Source: Planctomycetota bacterium (lineage in GTDB: Bacteria > Planctomycetota > Planctomycetia > Pirellulales > Lacipirellulaceae). Taken from it: DNA of 59,463 nucleotides. Positions 1 to 8,880 of the stretch are shown piece by piece. The translations under genes and the position numbers were made by a program. The stretch is taken from contig JAADGV010000024.1 in NCBI GenBank assembly GCA_013152205.1, positions 1 to 59,463 of the forward strand, in the 5' to 3' direction. Position 1 is the first letter of the stretch; each line of letters starts with the position of its first letter. The notes beneath the pieces were generated by a model, which worked only from the letters and a program-made list of their open reading frames with translations, was not told the origin of the DNA and searched no databases.

Positions 1-145
1 TCGGGAGACGCCTCCCACAATCACAGATCGTCGACTTTGCACTCGTCCAGGGTTGGTTTTATGGGCCATTGACACCGATCGGTTGGGGGCGGTAGGCTGT
101 GCGATTCTCAATATCCCGCTGGAAGCCCCTCTGTGGAAGTCTGTC

Positions 146-325
146 ATGGCCGTTCCAAAACGCAAACATTCCAACTCACGTACCGGTAAGCGTCGGTCTC
201 ACGACCGTCTAACTGCCAAACAGTTGCAATCCTGCACAAAATGCGGCAATCCTACGCCCTCGCATGTGGCCTGCTCGAATTGCGGTCACTATATGGGTCG
301 GACTGTCGTTGAAACTGAAGACTAG
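146..325 (+). CDS. rpmF: 50S ribosomal protein L32
   Basis: A 59-residue zinc-ribbon protein of the large ribosomal subunit. It begins MAVPKRKHSNSRTGKRRS, the classical bacterial L32 start, so the ATG at 146 is preferred over upstream in-frame starts that would add an unrelated leader. The C-terminal half carries CTKCG (about residues 36-40) and CSNCG (about 49-53), a complete four-cysteine zinc ribbon. It lies 92 nt upstream of fabD. In many bacteria rpmF heads the plsX-fabH-fabD cluster; here plsX and fabH are not between them. Confidence 0.97.
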   Translation: MAVPKRKHSNSRTGKRRSHDRLTAKQLQSCTKCGNPTPSHVACSNCGHYMGRTVVETED

Positions 326-417
326 GGCCTGCCGAATTCCAAGGGGCTACGATCCCTTGGCTTGGCCGGCTGCCCCTGCTTTGTCAATTGTTCTCTGGAT
401 TTGGTTTATCTCGTATC

Positions 418-1329
418 GTGACGAAGATCGCCTTTCTATTTCCTGGTCAAGGCGCGCAGACCGTCGGCATGGGTGCCGCGCTGGCTGCTTCGTTGCCGCA
501 GGCCAAGTCGCTGTTCGATCAGGCTGCCGATATCCTTGGCTACGACCTGCTGCAATTATGCAGCGAGGGGCCTGAGGAAAAGCTGAATTCGACCGTCTAC
601 AGCCAACCCGCGCTGTTTGTCTGTAGCTTGGCAGCGCTCGAGCAACTCAAACACGATTCGCCCGAGGTGGTGGAATCTTGCTCCGTAGCCGCTGGGCTGA
701 GTCTTGGTGAATACACGGCCCTGACTTTTGCAGGCGCGATTGAATTTGAAGCGGGGTTGCGAGTGGTCCAGATTCGTGGCCAAGCGATGCAAGACGCGGC
801 CGATGCCGTGGCGAGCGGAATGGTTAGCGTGCTGGGACTTGATCGCGAGCAGATCGAAACCCTCTGCGACGAAGCTCGGGGCGACGACGTGCTGCAACTG
901 GCCAACTTGCTCTGCCCGGGCAATATCGTTGTCTCTGGTAGTCAGGCGGCGTGCGATCGTGTGCCGGCCCTGGCCGAAGCCGCTGGAGCGATGAAAGTGA
1001 TACCGCTGTCGGTTGCAGGAGCATTTCATACGTCGATTATGGAGCCGGCCGTTGCTCGCCTTCGTGCTGCTCTGGCCGAGATAGAAATTCGCCCGCCTCG
1101 CATTCCTGTAGTTTCCAACGTCGACGCCTGTACGCACGACAATGGCGACGAAATTCGTTCGCTTCTCGAGCAACAGGTGGTAAACCCTGTGCTTTGGGAA
1201 AATTCGATGCGTTGGTTGCTCGACGATTTTGGCATCGATCGCTGCTACGAAATCGGGCCTGGCCGTGTTTTGCGGGGATTGTTGAAACGCATCGCTCGTA
1301 AGTTTCCCTGTGAGAGTGTGCCCGCTTAA
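418..1329 (+). CDS. fabD: malonyl-CoA:ACP transacylase
   Basis: Transfers malonyl from CoA to acyl carrier protein for type II fatty acid synthesis in the cytoplasm. With the GTG start at 418 the protein has 303 residues and begins MTKIAFLFPGQGAQ, the family N-terminus; a TTG at 388 would add ten unrelated residues. The nucleophile motif is GLSLGEYTA with Ser at about residue 95 (most homologues have GHSLGE), and the catalytic His is in GAFHT at about residue 204. Length is normal for FabD. No clear Shine-Dalgarno is visible. It is followed after 89 nt by fabG and is presumably co-transcribed with it. Confidence 0.95.
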   Translation: MTKIAFLFPGQGAQTVGMGAALAASLPQAKSLFDQAADILGYDLLQLCSEGPEEKLNSTVYSQPALFVCSLAALEQLKHDSPEVVESCSVAAGLSLGEYTALTFAGAIEFEAGLRVVQIRGQAMQDAADAVASGMVSVLGLDREQIETLCDEARGDDVLQLANLLCPGNIVVSGSQAACDRVPALAEAAGAMKVIPLSVAGAFHTSIMEPAVARLRAALAEIEIRPPRIPVVSNVDACTHDNGDEIRSLLEQQVVNPVLWENSMRWLLDDFGIDRCYEIGPGRVLRGLLKRIARKFPCESVPA

Positions 1330-1418
1330 CCTCCAGCGACCTCCGTAAACTCAATAGAATAGTACTGCAACTCAAAACGCCCGGCGTAGCCCGTGGCTAA
1401 ACGAAAAAAGGTAAGGAC

Positions 1419-2189
1419 ATGTCAGACACACCATCACGGCGGATTCAGGTCGACCTCTCGGGGCAGACTGCGATGGTCACTGGCGCCTCGCGCGGCATTG
1501 GCAAAGCGATTGCATTAACCCTGGGCAAAGCAGGTGCAAAAGTTGCTTGCATTGCTCGCAACGAGGAAAAGCTAAAAGAGACGGCTGAGGAGATCACCGC
1601 CGCTGGGGGGACTGCTGCTATCTACCCGTGCGATGTGACTGACTCGGCTGCGGTGGAAAAATTGTTTGAAGCCGTCACCGAGCAATGGGAAAAGATTGAC
1701 ATCATTGTCAACAACGCAGGCATCACCCGCGATACGCTCATCCCGCGCATGAGCGACGAAGAATGGGACGATGTGATCACGACCAACCTGCGTTCAGTGT
1801 TCCTGTTCACCCGTGCTGGCATTCAGGCGATGATGCGTAAGCGATACGGCCGAATCATCAACATCTCAAGCGTCTCGGGCATCATGGGCAACCCTGGCCA
1901 AGCGAATTACTCGGCCTCGAAGGCGGGGATCATCGGGCTAACTCGGACGGTATCTCGCGAGATTGCCAGCCGTAAGGTCACGGTCAATGCGATCTGCCCT
2001 GGCTTTATCGCAACCGAGATGACCGATGCGTTGGGTCCGGTGGTTCAGGACGAAGTAAAGAAACGTGTACCAGCAAAACGGCTCGGCGAATCCGAGGAGA
2101 TTGCGGATGCGGTACTTTACTTGGCAAGCGAGTCTGGGGCCTATATAACAGGCCAGATTCTGACCATTGATGGGGGCCTAACTGCTTAA
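1419..2189 (+). CDS. fabG: 3-oxoacyl-[ACP] reductase
   Basis: NADPH-dependent reductase of the fatty acid elongation cycle, 256 residues, SDR family. Visible motifs are the cofactor loop TGASRGIG (residues 21-28), NNAG (98-101), and the catalytic Ser151, Tyr164 and Lys168 in SSVSG and YSASK. The start ATG has a modest purine-rich AAGG site about 7 nt upstream. It sits between fabD and acpP, so the FabG rather than a general SDR assignment is well supported by both sequence and context. Confidence 0.96.
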   Translation: MSDTPSRRIQVDLSGQTAMVTGASRGIGKAIALTLGKAGAKVACIARNEEKLKETAEEITAAGGTAAIYPCDVTDSAAVEKLFEAVTEQWEKIDIIVNNAGITRDTLIPRMSDEEWDDVITTNLRSVFLFTRAGIQAMMRKRYGRIINISSVSGIMGNPGQANYSASKAGIIGLTRTVSREIASRKVTVNAICPGFIATEMTDALGPVVQDEVKKRVPAKRLGESEEIADAVLYLASESGAYITGQILTIDGGLTA

Positions 2190-2205
2190 AAATAGGCGAT
2201 TTTGC

Positions 2206-2221
2206 CCACCCGGCGGGGTGG
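2206..2221. terminator. short GC-rich hairpin after fabG
   Basis: CCACCC and GGGTGG form a six-base-pair stem with a four-base loop 17 nt after the fabG stop. There is no following T run, so it may be an attenuator or mRNA-stabilising stem rather than a true intrinsic terminator. Confidence 0.35.
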
Positions 2222-2258
2222 ACGACCTAGACATTTCCTTGAGTAAACGCTATACATC

Positions 2259-2288
2259 TTGACCTCACTTGTGAAGTCGCTCTATTTT
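2259..2288 (+). promoter_or_regulatory. possible sigma70-type promoter for acpP
   Basis: TTGACC (2259-2264), an 18-nt spacer and TATTTT (2283-2288) lie about 90 nt before the acpP start. Only the motif match supports this. Confidence 0.35.
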
Positions 2289-2377
2289 GAACGGCTTACA
2301 GAGCCTTGATCGTCACGTTTGACGACTACGATATTTACTATCCGAACATTCTCCAGGCATTGAAGGAGACCATACAA

Positions 2378-2617
2378 GTGGCCTCAGTACTAGAACGCGT
2401 AACGGACATCGTGTCCGAGCAACTTGGTGTCGAAAAAGACAAAATTTCATCCGAAACCTCTTTCGTCAACGACTTGGGAGCTGACTCGCTCGACACGGTC
2501 GAGTTGGTCATGGAACTCGAAGAAGAGTTCGACGTGAACATCCCCGACGACGCTGCGGAGAAGATCCAAACGGTTGGGCAAGCAGTCAGTTTCATCGACC
2601 AAAACACCGGCAGCTAA
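2378..2617 (+). CDS. acpP: acyl carrier protein
   Basis: Small acidic carrier (79 residues) holding growing acyl chains on phosphopantetheine. The attachment motif is [13 protein letters not shown] with Ser at residue 37. The GTG at 2378 is chosen because the product then begins [12 protein letters not shown] as in typical ACPs and because GGAG at 2364-2367 gives good ribosome-binding spacing; the longer ORF adds 24 unrelated residues. It is followed 11 nt later by fabF, so the two are surely co-translated from one message. Confidence 0.97.
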   Translation: MASVLERVTDIVSEQLGVEKDKISSETSFVNDLGADSLDTVELVMELEEEFDVNIPDDAAEKIQTVGQAVSFIDQNTGS

Positions 2618-2628
2618 ATCGGTAGGCG

Positions 2629-3867
2629 ATGAAACGACGCGTCGTTATAACAGGGATCGGTGCCACCACTTCACTTAGCTGCAAGGTCGACGACCTTTGG
2701 CAGAAAATCCTCGCGGGTGAAAGCGGCATAGTCGAGCTGCGCGCTTTCGACTTTAGCGACTACAAGGTTCGATTCGGCGGTGAAATCAGCGATTGGTCGA
2801 CCGAGGGTTACATCGTTCCTCGTGAAGTGAAGCGAGTTGATCGCTTCGGCCAATTCGCCTTGGTCGCGGGTATTGATGCGGTCAACGACTCGGGTTTGGA
2901 CTTTGCGGTGTACGACCCGTTTCGCTTGGGTGTGATTATCGGTTCGGGGATTGGCGGCCTTAACGAGGTCGAGACACAAGAACGGCGGCTCATTGCCAAA
3001 GGCCCCGACAAAGTCTCGCCCTTCACCGTCCCCAAGATGATGCTGAACGCGGCCAGCGGGCAGCTTTCTATTCGCTACGGGCTGCGCGGCCCGAACTATG
3101 CGGTTGCCACCGCCTGTGCCAGCGCCACCAATGCCATGGGCGACGCATTCAAAACAATTCAATACGACGAAGCCGACGTCATGCTCACCGGCGGCGCCGA
3201 GGCGGCTATCACTCCGATCGCCATGAGTGGGTTTGCCAATATGAAGGCGTTGTCGACGCGAAATGACGACCCGACGGCTGCAAGTCGGCCCTTCGATGCC
3301 GACCGCGATGGCTTTGTTCTCTCGGAGGGTGCCGGCATCTTAGTCTTTGAAGAGCTGGAACACGCAAAAGCCCGTGACGCAAAAATCTACGGCGAAGTGC
3401 TTGGATACGGCGTCAGCAGCGATGCGGCGCACATCACCCAGCCCGATGCCGAGGGTACTGGCGCAGCTCGTGCGATGAGCAATGCTCTCCGAGATGCCCG
3501 GCTGGTCCCCGAGGAGATCGACTATATCAACGCCCACGGCACCAGCACGCCTCTTGGAGATAAAGCCGAGACGATCGCGATCAAGCAGGTGTTTGAGGAT
3601 CATGCCTACAAGCTCAACGTATCGAGTACGAAGGGCCAATTGGGGCACCTACTTGGTGCTAGCGGCGGTGTGGAACTCATCCTCAGCCTGCTTGCAATGA
3701 AGCACCAGACTGTTCCGCCAACGATTAACCTTGAGACGCCCGACCCTGATTGCGATCTGAATTTCACGCCCAACACGCCCCAGGAGCGGACGATCCGGCG
3801 TGTGATGAGCAATAGTTTTGGGTTTGGTGGCCACAACGCCACGATCGTTGCCGGGCAATTGGGGTAG
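2629..3867 (+). CDS. fabF: 3-oxoacyl-[ACP] synthase II
   Basis: Condensing enzyme of fatty acid elongation, 412 residues. The full catalytic triad is present: Cys163 in ATACASA, His303 in NAHGTSTPLGD, and His340 in KGQLGHLLGASGG. The NSFGFGGHNA gating loop near the C-terminus is intact. It follows acpP by 11 nt. This intact enzyme is the useful contrast for the degenerate ketosynthase-like protein at 5649-6974, which lacks two of these three residues. Confidence 0.96.
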   Translation: MKRRVVITGIGATTSLSCKVDDLWQKILAGESGIVELRAFDFSDYKVRFGGEISDWSTEGYIVPREVKRVDRFGQFALVAGIDAVNDSGLDFAVYDPFRLGVIIGSGIGGLNEVETQERRLIAKGPDKVSPFTVPKMMLNAASGQLSIRYGLRGPNYAVATACASATNAMGDAFKTIQYDEADVMLTGGAEAAITPIAMSGFANMKALSTRNDDPTAASRPFDADRDGFVLSEGAGILVFEELEHAKARDAKIYGEVLGYGVSSDAAHITQPDAEGTGAARAMSNALRDARLVPEEIDYINAHGTSTPLGDKAETIAIKQVFEDHAYKLNVSSTKGQLGHLLGASGGVELILSLLAMKHQTVPPTINLETPDPDCDLNFTPNTPQERTIRRVMSNSFGFGGHNATIVAGQLG

Positions 3868-3933
3868 CTGGCGATGGTGGTCGTGTCCTCGCCATGGCCA
3901 TTTGGTTTTTCAGGCCAAGCATGGGATATGCCA

Positions 3934-3954
3934 CACTAGCGCGTCGGGCTAGTG
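3934..3954. repeat. partial copy of CACTAGC/GCTAGTG palindrome
   Basis: CACTAGC, seven bases, GCTAGTG. The sequence from CTAGCGCG through GCTAGTGAA matches the right arm of the long inverted repeat at 24120-24183, so this is a half copy of that family. Confidence 0.6.
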
Positions 3955-4076
3955 AACTTGCACTCTCACGCAACTTAGCAGCTAGCTGCTATCTGACGGC
4001 TCGACCTTGTGGCCGTTGGAAGGCTCTCCTATACTCCCCGCCGATAAAAAACGGCCCTCTACTTAGGAGAATTCCG

Positions 4077-5351
4077 ATGCATCTGCGCATCGCGGCACTC
4101 GCCCTCTGCTCTTGCTTACTATCCTCGACAGCCCAAGCCCAACCGCCGGTTGCTGCCAGTGAGTTGCCACGTCCCGGAGTCGCGGGTTGGCGACCAGCTT
4201 CTGGCAATGGCGCGGCTGCGCCTGCCCCCAACGGTCAGTATGGCTTGCGAACTGCTGACGCTCGCAACTCGGCGGCGTCTGGCGTTAGCCCTGGTACTCC
4301 ACAAACCGCGCCACCCGCCAGTCGCACCACACATGCGAAAGTTAGCAAGGGTGCGGGTACGCTGCCCAACGAACATGGGCAGATTTGGCGTGAGTACGAT
4401 ATCAGCCCGTACACCTCGCGTATCAAAAATAGCACCCACCCCGAGCAGGCGATCGTGGATTGGATTCTCCGCGAGACGGGCTACGAAGCCTGGCACTCGA
4501 CCCCGGTGTTGCTGAGCGCTGACAGGCGAGTGTTGCGAGTCTACCACACCCCTCAAATGCACACGACCGTGGCCGAGATCGTCGATCGGTTTGTCAATAC
4601 GCAAGCCGAAAACCATGGCTTCGGACTGCGGATCGTTACGATCAACAACCCGAACTGGCGGACGCGTGCCCTGCCCTTGATGAAATCGATTTCTGTTCAA
4701 TCGCCTGGCGTGCAGGGCTGGATGATTGCGAAAGAAGATGCTGCCCTTTTGATGTCGGAACTCAAACGGCGCACCGACTATCGCGAGCATAGTGCGCCCC
4801 ACCAGATGGTCCGAAATGGTCAATCGCTGGTCATCTCAACGATGCAGCCCCGTTCGTATACCAAGGGCATTATTCGCACCAAACAAACTTGGCCCGGCTA
4901 CCAACCCGAGCTTGGGCAACTCGACGAAGGGTTTACGCTTGAGTTCAGCCCTCTGTTGGCCATGGACACGAGTACCGTCGATGCTGTGGTGAAAGTGCGA
5001 TTATCGCAGGTTGAAAAGATGCTCTCGGTGAAGCTCGAGGTTCCCTCGACGGTTGCGCCCAATCAGCGGGCTGAGTGCCAGGTGCCGCAGATGACGGCGG
5101 TGCATTTTCACGAACGCTTTCGTTGGCCCACCGATCAAGTGCTTCTGTTGAGCATGGGTGTGGTCGCTACTCCTGGCCCCCGAAAGCCGAATCTGCTGAC
5201 CGATTCGATACCGATGCTCAAGTCGGCCCCTCGGGCAGACGCGTTGCTGTTTATCGAAAGCAAGGGTCTCGTCGCCCCCAATCTGCCGGGCGGTGCTCCG
5301 CGAGCGTCAACGGCAAGCCGTGATGAGCATACGTTTCATGGCAGGTATTAA
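4077..5351 (+). CDS. secreted protein of unknown function
   Basis: A 424-residue protein that I do not recognise. The ATG at 4077 has AGGAGA at 4065-4070 and starts a clear Sec signal peptide (MHLRIAALALCSCLLSSTAQA then Q at about 22), so the longer upstream ORF is rejected. Residues 23-100 are Pro/Ala/Gly rich and look unstructured. The rest is a mixed alpha/beta-looking domain with no transmembrane segment or recognisable catalytic motif. It is located between two ketosynthase genes in the fatty acid block, same strand, 209 nt after fabF, but with its own ribosome site. An extracytoplasmic product inside a fatty acid cluster is unusual; functional linkage is not shown. Confidence 0.75.
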   Translation: MHLRIAALALCSCLLSSTAQAQPPVAASELPRPGVAGWRPASGNGAAAPAPNGQYGLRTADARNSAASGVSPGTPQTAPPASRTTHAKVSKGAGTLPNEHGQIWREYDISPYTSRIKNSTHPEQAIVDWILRETGYEAWHSTPVLLSADRRVLRVYHTPQMHTTVAEIVDRFVNTQAENHGFGLRIVTINNPNWRTRALPLMKSISVQSPGVQGWMIAKEDAALLMSELKRRTDYREHSAPHQMVRNGQSLVISTMQPRSYTKGIIRTKQTWPGYQPELGQLDEGFTLEFSPLLAMDTSTVDAVVKVRLSQVEKMLSVKLEVPSTVAPNQRAECQVPQMTAVHFHERFRWPTDQVLLLSMGVVATPGPRKPNLLTDSIPMLKSAPRADALLFIESKGLVAPNLPGGAPRASTASRDEHTFHGRY

Positions 5352-5489
5352 GCCGAAGTCCGCCAAAACAGTGTGACTTTCGGCGTCGGAGACGCCCTCC
5401 CACAGAGACTTTGATCCTCCTGCTGGCATCGTGGCTGGAGCAAGAAGCGATTCCACGGTACGCTAGTGTTCCGTCGATCCTGAATTGAC

Positions 5490-5568
5490 GGGTGCCACTG
5501 TCTGGCTTGCCCAGCAGTGAAACCCTGGTACCCGCTTCACACTGCTGGACGAGCCAGCAGTGGCACCC
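5490..5568. repeat. long imperfect inverted repeat
   Basis: Left arm 5490-5522 starts GGGTGCCACTG; right arm 5536-5568 ends CAGTGGCACCC. The arms pair almost throughout, with only small indels and two substitutions, around a 13-nt loop. It lies in the 297-nt gap before the KS-like gene. The gap also holds a short GGAGACGCC-type stem (about 5386-5403) resembling bases 1-19 of the window. Confidence 0.75.
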
Positions 5569-5648
5569 AACCAAACCCCTCATTGCTGGCCTGACGGACC
5601 ACTAGGGATTCTGTTGTTTCGTACCCTTTGCCCCCTTGCTCGATCCGT

Positions 5649-6974
5649 ATGTCATCTGCTGCCAATCCTCGCCGTCGTGTTGCGATCACCGGAATGGGTG
5701 TTGTCTGCCCGTTGGGTAACTCTCCGTCCGCTATGTGGGAAGCCCTGGTCGCAGGTCGTAGCGGGGTCGACCGGCTTTCGTCGATGCCGCCGCTGGAAGG
5801 GCTGGTTCACTATGGCGGCGAAGCCAGCGACTTTACCGGGGTGATTGGTGACTTTGGCGAGCTGAGCAAGGACGTCAAAAAGTCGATCCGCAAAGCGCTG
5901 AAGGTGATGTGCCGCGAAACCATGATGGCGGTTGCTGTCGCGCAGAAGGCGGTAGCCGACGCCGGTTTCAACGGGCAACCGTTGGACCCCGAACGTTCTG
6001 GGGTGGTGTTTGGTAGCGACTACATGCTCAGCCCGCCTGACGATTTCACCGATGGCATGGTCAAGTGCGGGGCCCGAGAAAACGAATTTCAATATTCGCA
6101 CTGGGGCCAAGATGGCCTGCGCGAGATGAATCCGCTTTGGATGCTCAAATACCTGCCGAACATGCCGGCCAGCCACATCGCGATTATGAACGACCTTCGC
6201 GGGCCCAATAATTCGCTCACCCTTCGCGAAATCGCAGGCATGATGGCCATTCGCGAAGCTGCCCAAACGATCGAACGAGGCCATGCCGACTGCATGATCG
6301 CTGGTGCCACCGGCACCCGTATCCACTCGTTTAAGACGATGCACGCTGTGCAGACCGAGCAATTGGCCGACCCGACTCTCGACCCGGCCCAAGCCTCGCG
6401 TCCGTTCGACGCAAACCGCACCGGCATGGTTGTTGGCGAGGGTTCTGGAGCCCTGGTGCTGGAAGAACTCGAAGCAGCCCGACAGCGGGGTGCTACTATT
6501 TACGGTGAAATCGTTGGCACAGGCAGCAGCGCGGTCACTAATGCTGAGATCGACGACCAGCGCAAGTCAGCGCTGGTCAATGCCGCCAGCCACGCGATGG
6601 CCGAGGCACGCATCCCGGCCGATCAACTCGGTCACGTCAATGCCCATGGTCTGGCGACTACGGAGCGCGACGCGGAAGAGGCCCAGGCACTGGGCGAGGT
6701 GCTGGGATCGGTTTCAGCCACCGTCCCTGTCGTCGCAGCCAAGAGCTACTTCGGAAATCTGGGGGCTGGAAGCAGCGTGGTCGAACTGGTGGGCAGCCTG
6801 CTGGCTCTGCAAAGCGGCTCGCTGTTCAAAACACTTAATTTCGAGACCTCCGACCCGAGTGCCCCTCTGGCGATCACCACCCAAAACGACGTGCCGGCGG
6901 GCAACAGCTTTCTCAAGCTCAGCGTCACCCCCCAAGCCCAAGCAGCGGCATTGGTGGTTTCGCGAGTCGATTAG
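5649..6974 (+). CDS. ketosynthase-like protein lacking the catalytic Cys (chain-length-factor-like)
   Basis: A 441-residue protein with the thiolase/ketosynthase fold of FabF. MSSAANPRRRVAITGMGVVCPLG aligns with the FabF start. The catalytic positions are altered: the nucleophile region reads RGPNNSLTLREIAG, so Cys becomes Glu194 (codon 6228-6230); the first His is kept (His333 in NAHGLAT); the second His becomes Asn370 in KSYFGNLGAG; and the GFGG gating loop is replaced by FLKLSV. Known KS-beta or chain-length-factor subunits of type II polyketide synthases carry Gln at the Cys position and act as partners of an active ketosynthase. By inference this protein is a non-condensing partner, a decarboxylase, or an acyl-ACP binding protein. 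It lies downstream of fabF and upstream of nusA. Confidence 0.85.
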   Translation: MSSAANPRRRVAITGMGVVCPLGNSPSAMWEALVAGRSGVDRLSSMPPLEGLVHYGGEASDFTGVIGDFGELSKDVKKSIRKALKVMCRETMMAVAVAQKAVADAGFNGQPLDPERSGVVFGSDYMLSPPDDFTDGMVKCGARENEFQYSHWGQDGLREMNPLWMLKYLPNMPASHIAIMNDLRGPNNSLTLREIAGMMAIREAAQTIERGHADCMIAGATGTRIHSFKTMHAVQTEQLADPTLDPAQASRPFDANRTGMVVGEGSGALVLEELEAARQRGATIYGEIVGTGSSAVTNAEIDDQRKSALVNAASHAMAEARIPADQLGHVNAHGLATTERDAEEAQALGEVLGSVSATVPVVAAKSYFGNLGAGSSVVELVGSLLALQSGSLFKTLNFETSDPSAPLAITTQNDVPAGNSFLKLSVTPQAQAAALVVSRVD

Positions 6975-7023
6975 CGGCGTCTACACAGGCCTCGATTCAT
7001 CGGGTCGTGACCATAACAGCCGC

Positions 7024-7052
7024 TTGACACTCGATTTTAGGGGGGGTATCGT
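7024..7052 (+). promoter_or_regulatory. possible promoter for nusA operon
   Basis: TTGACA (7024-7029), a 17-nt spacer and TATCGT (7047-7052) lie within the 301-nt gap before nusA. The -35 is a perfect consensus, the -10 weak. Nothing else was recognised in this gap. Confidence 0.45.
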
Positions 7053-7275
7053 GGCTAGATTGCGAACCGTTATAAGTTGGCTTCGCGAAAGGGTTTTGGG
7101 CGTTTTGCACAACTCACCCACGTGTGTTGCGGCTTGATGTGTGCTTTGGCATCGAGCTGATTTGGTGTGGAACAGCAGATCGCCCCGGCGCGACCTGGCA
7201 TAGGGCTAGGTCGTCAACAATTTGGAACAATTTGGTTGCCGCTCGGTGGGCGAAATACGCCGTGGAGTAATTTAC

Positions 7276-8733
7276 ATGAATGCCAGCGAAGTATTACGAA
7301 TCGTCGATGCGATCCATCGCGACAAAAATATCGATAAGGAAATCGTCTTCGAGGGCATCGAAGCTGCGCTGATCTCTGCCGCAAAGAAGCACTACGGCGA
7401 AGAGGCCGACATAGCCGTCTCGATCGACCGTGAAAACGGATCGATCGCCGCCTCTTGCAATGGCGAGGAACTCGACGCCGAAGAAACCGTCGGTCGCATT
7501 GGCGCTCAAACGGCCAAGCAGGTGATGATCCAGAAGATTCGCGAAGCCGAACGGGATGCACTGTTCGAGGAATACAGCGAACTGATCGGCGAGATGGTTA
7601 GCGGGGTTATCCAACGCTACGAAGGTGGTGCGGCGACCGTCACCTTGTCGAACGTCGAAGCCATTTTGCCTCGTAGCGAGCAAATCCCCGGCGAGAGTCA
7701 CCACGTCAACGAACGAGTCAGAACAACCGTCTTCGAGGTTCGCAAGTCGGGCAGTCGAATAAAAGTCATCCTTAGCCGCGCTCGCCCTCAGTTGGTTCAA
7801 CGACTGTTCGAGCAAGAAATTCCCGAGATCATCGACGGGATTATTGAGGTTCGCGCGATGTCGCGTGAGCCTGGATATCGGTCGAAAGTGGCCGTCTCGA
7901 GCAGCGACCAGCGAGTTGACTGCGTCGGGGCCTGCGTCGGCGTTCGTGGCAATCGCATCAAGAACATTGTTGACGAGCTAAGCGGCGAACGAATCGATAT
8001 TGTTCGCTGGGACGACAACCTTGAAATTCTTATCCCCAACGCGCTGCAACCTGCCGAGGTCGAGCAAGTCATTCTTTGCAAGATGCTGGGCCGTGCCATC
8101 GTTTTGGTGCGAGAAGATCAGCTTTCGCTCGCCATCGGTCGACGTGGGCAAAACGTACGCCTCGCCAGTAAGCTTTCTGGCTGGGACATCGAAATCATGA
8201 CCCAAGACGAATTGGCCGAGTCGATCGATCGGGCCGTCCAAGGCTTTAGCTCACTCGATGGGCTCGAAGTCGAACTGGCTGAGCGCTTGGTCGAAGAAGG
8301 TTTCCTTAGCTACGACGATCTGTCGATCATCGAGCCGGACGCGCTGATAGAGATGGGGGGCCTCTCTGCTGAACAGGTCGACACCATTGTCGAACAGGCC
8401 GAAGCTCGCGCCGAAGAGGCAGAAGCCGCTGCCACGAAAGCTCGCAAAGAAAAACGCGAACAGGACCGCCTGAAAGCAATCGAAGCAGAACATGCGGCGA
8501 CCGAAGAGGCAGCAGCCGAAGCAGCAGCGGCTGAAGCAGCAACGGTCGAGGAATCTGAGAGCGAGGAGACCACGACAGAGGAAGCAAACAGTGAAAATTC
8601 ATCTACGGAAGAAACTACCGAAGAGAACAACGAAGTAACGTCTACGGACGAATCTCAAGACGAATCGCCCGCCACTGCCGAAGCGGCGGATGCTGGCGAG
8701 ACGGTTAAGCCCTCGGATAGCGAGGCAGAGTAA
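7276..8733 (+). CDS. nusA: transcription termination/antitermination factor NusA
   Basis: RNA polymerase-binding factor controlling pausing, termination and antitermination, 485 residues from the ATG at 7276 (GGAG at 7264-7267). Domain order: NusA N-terminal domain (about 1-100), S1 (about 107-172), two KH domains (about 200-345, with [13 protein letters not shown] in the second), a helix-hairpin-helix-like segment (about 330-375), then a long coiled and very acidic Glu/Ala/Ser/Thr tail of about 110 residues. The acidic tail is longer than in well-studied NusA proteins. It is followed by infB and rbfA in the canonical order; rimP, usually just upstream, is absent here. Confidence 0.95.
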   Translation: MNASEVLRIVDAIHRDKNIDKEIVFEGIEAALISAAKKHYGEEADIAVSIDRENGSIAASCNGEELDAEETVGRIGAQTAKQVMIQKIREAERDALFEEYSELIGEMVSGVIQRYEGGAATVTLSNVEAILPRSEQIPGESHHVNERVRTTVFEVRKSGSRIKVILSRARPQLVQRLFEQEIPEIIDGIIEVRAMSREPGYRSKVAVSSSDQRVDCVGACVGVRGNRIKNIVDELSGERIDIVRWDDNLEILIPNALQPAEVEQVILCKMLGRAIVLVREDQLSLAIGRRGQNVRLASKLSGWDIEIMTQDELAESIDRAVQGFSSLDGLEVELAERLVEEGFLSYDDLSIIEPDALIEMGGLSAEQVDTIVEQAEARAEEAEAAATKARKEKREQDRLKAIEAEHAATEEAAAEAAAAEAATVEESESEETTTEEANSENSSTEETTEENNEVTSTDESQDESPATAEAADAGETVKPSDSEAE

Positions 8734-8880
8734 GTGTTTATCAATATTCCTAACTGGCGCAATTGTTGGAGGACGTTAGTTATGGTTTTTTAGTTTGATC
8801 TAGTAATCGCGAGTCTTTGTTGCCCCGTTAAAACCTGAACCCACAGCTTGGCATCGCCGACTCGCCCGGAGAAACTCAAT

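Noticed and set aside
5652..6392. 246-codon minus-strand ORF inside the KS-like gene
   Set aside because: Antisense shadow with no family features.
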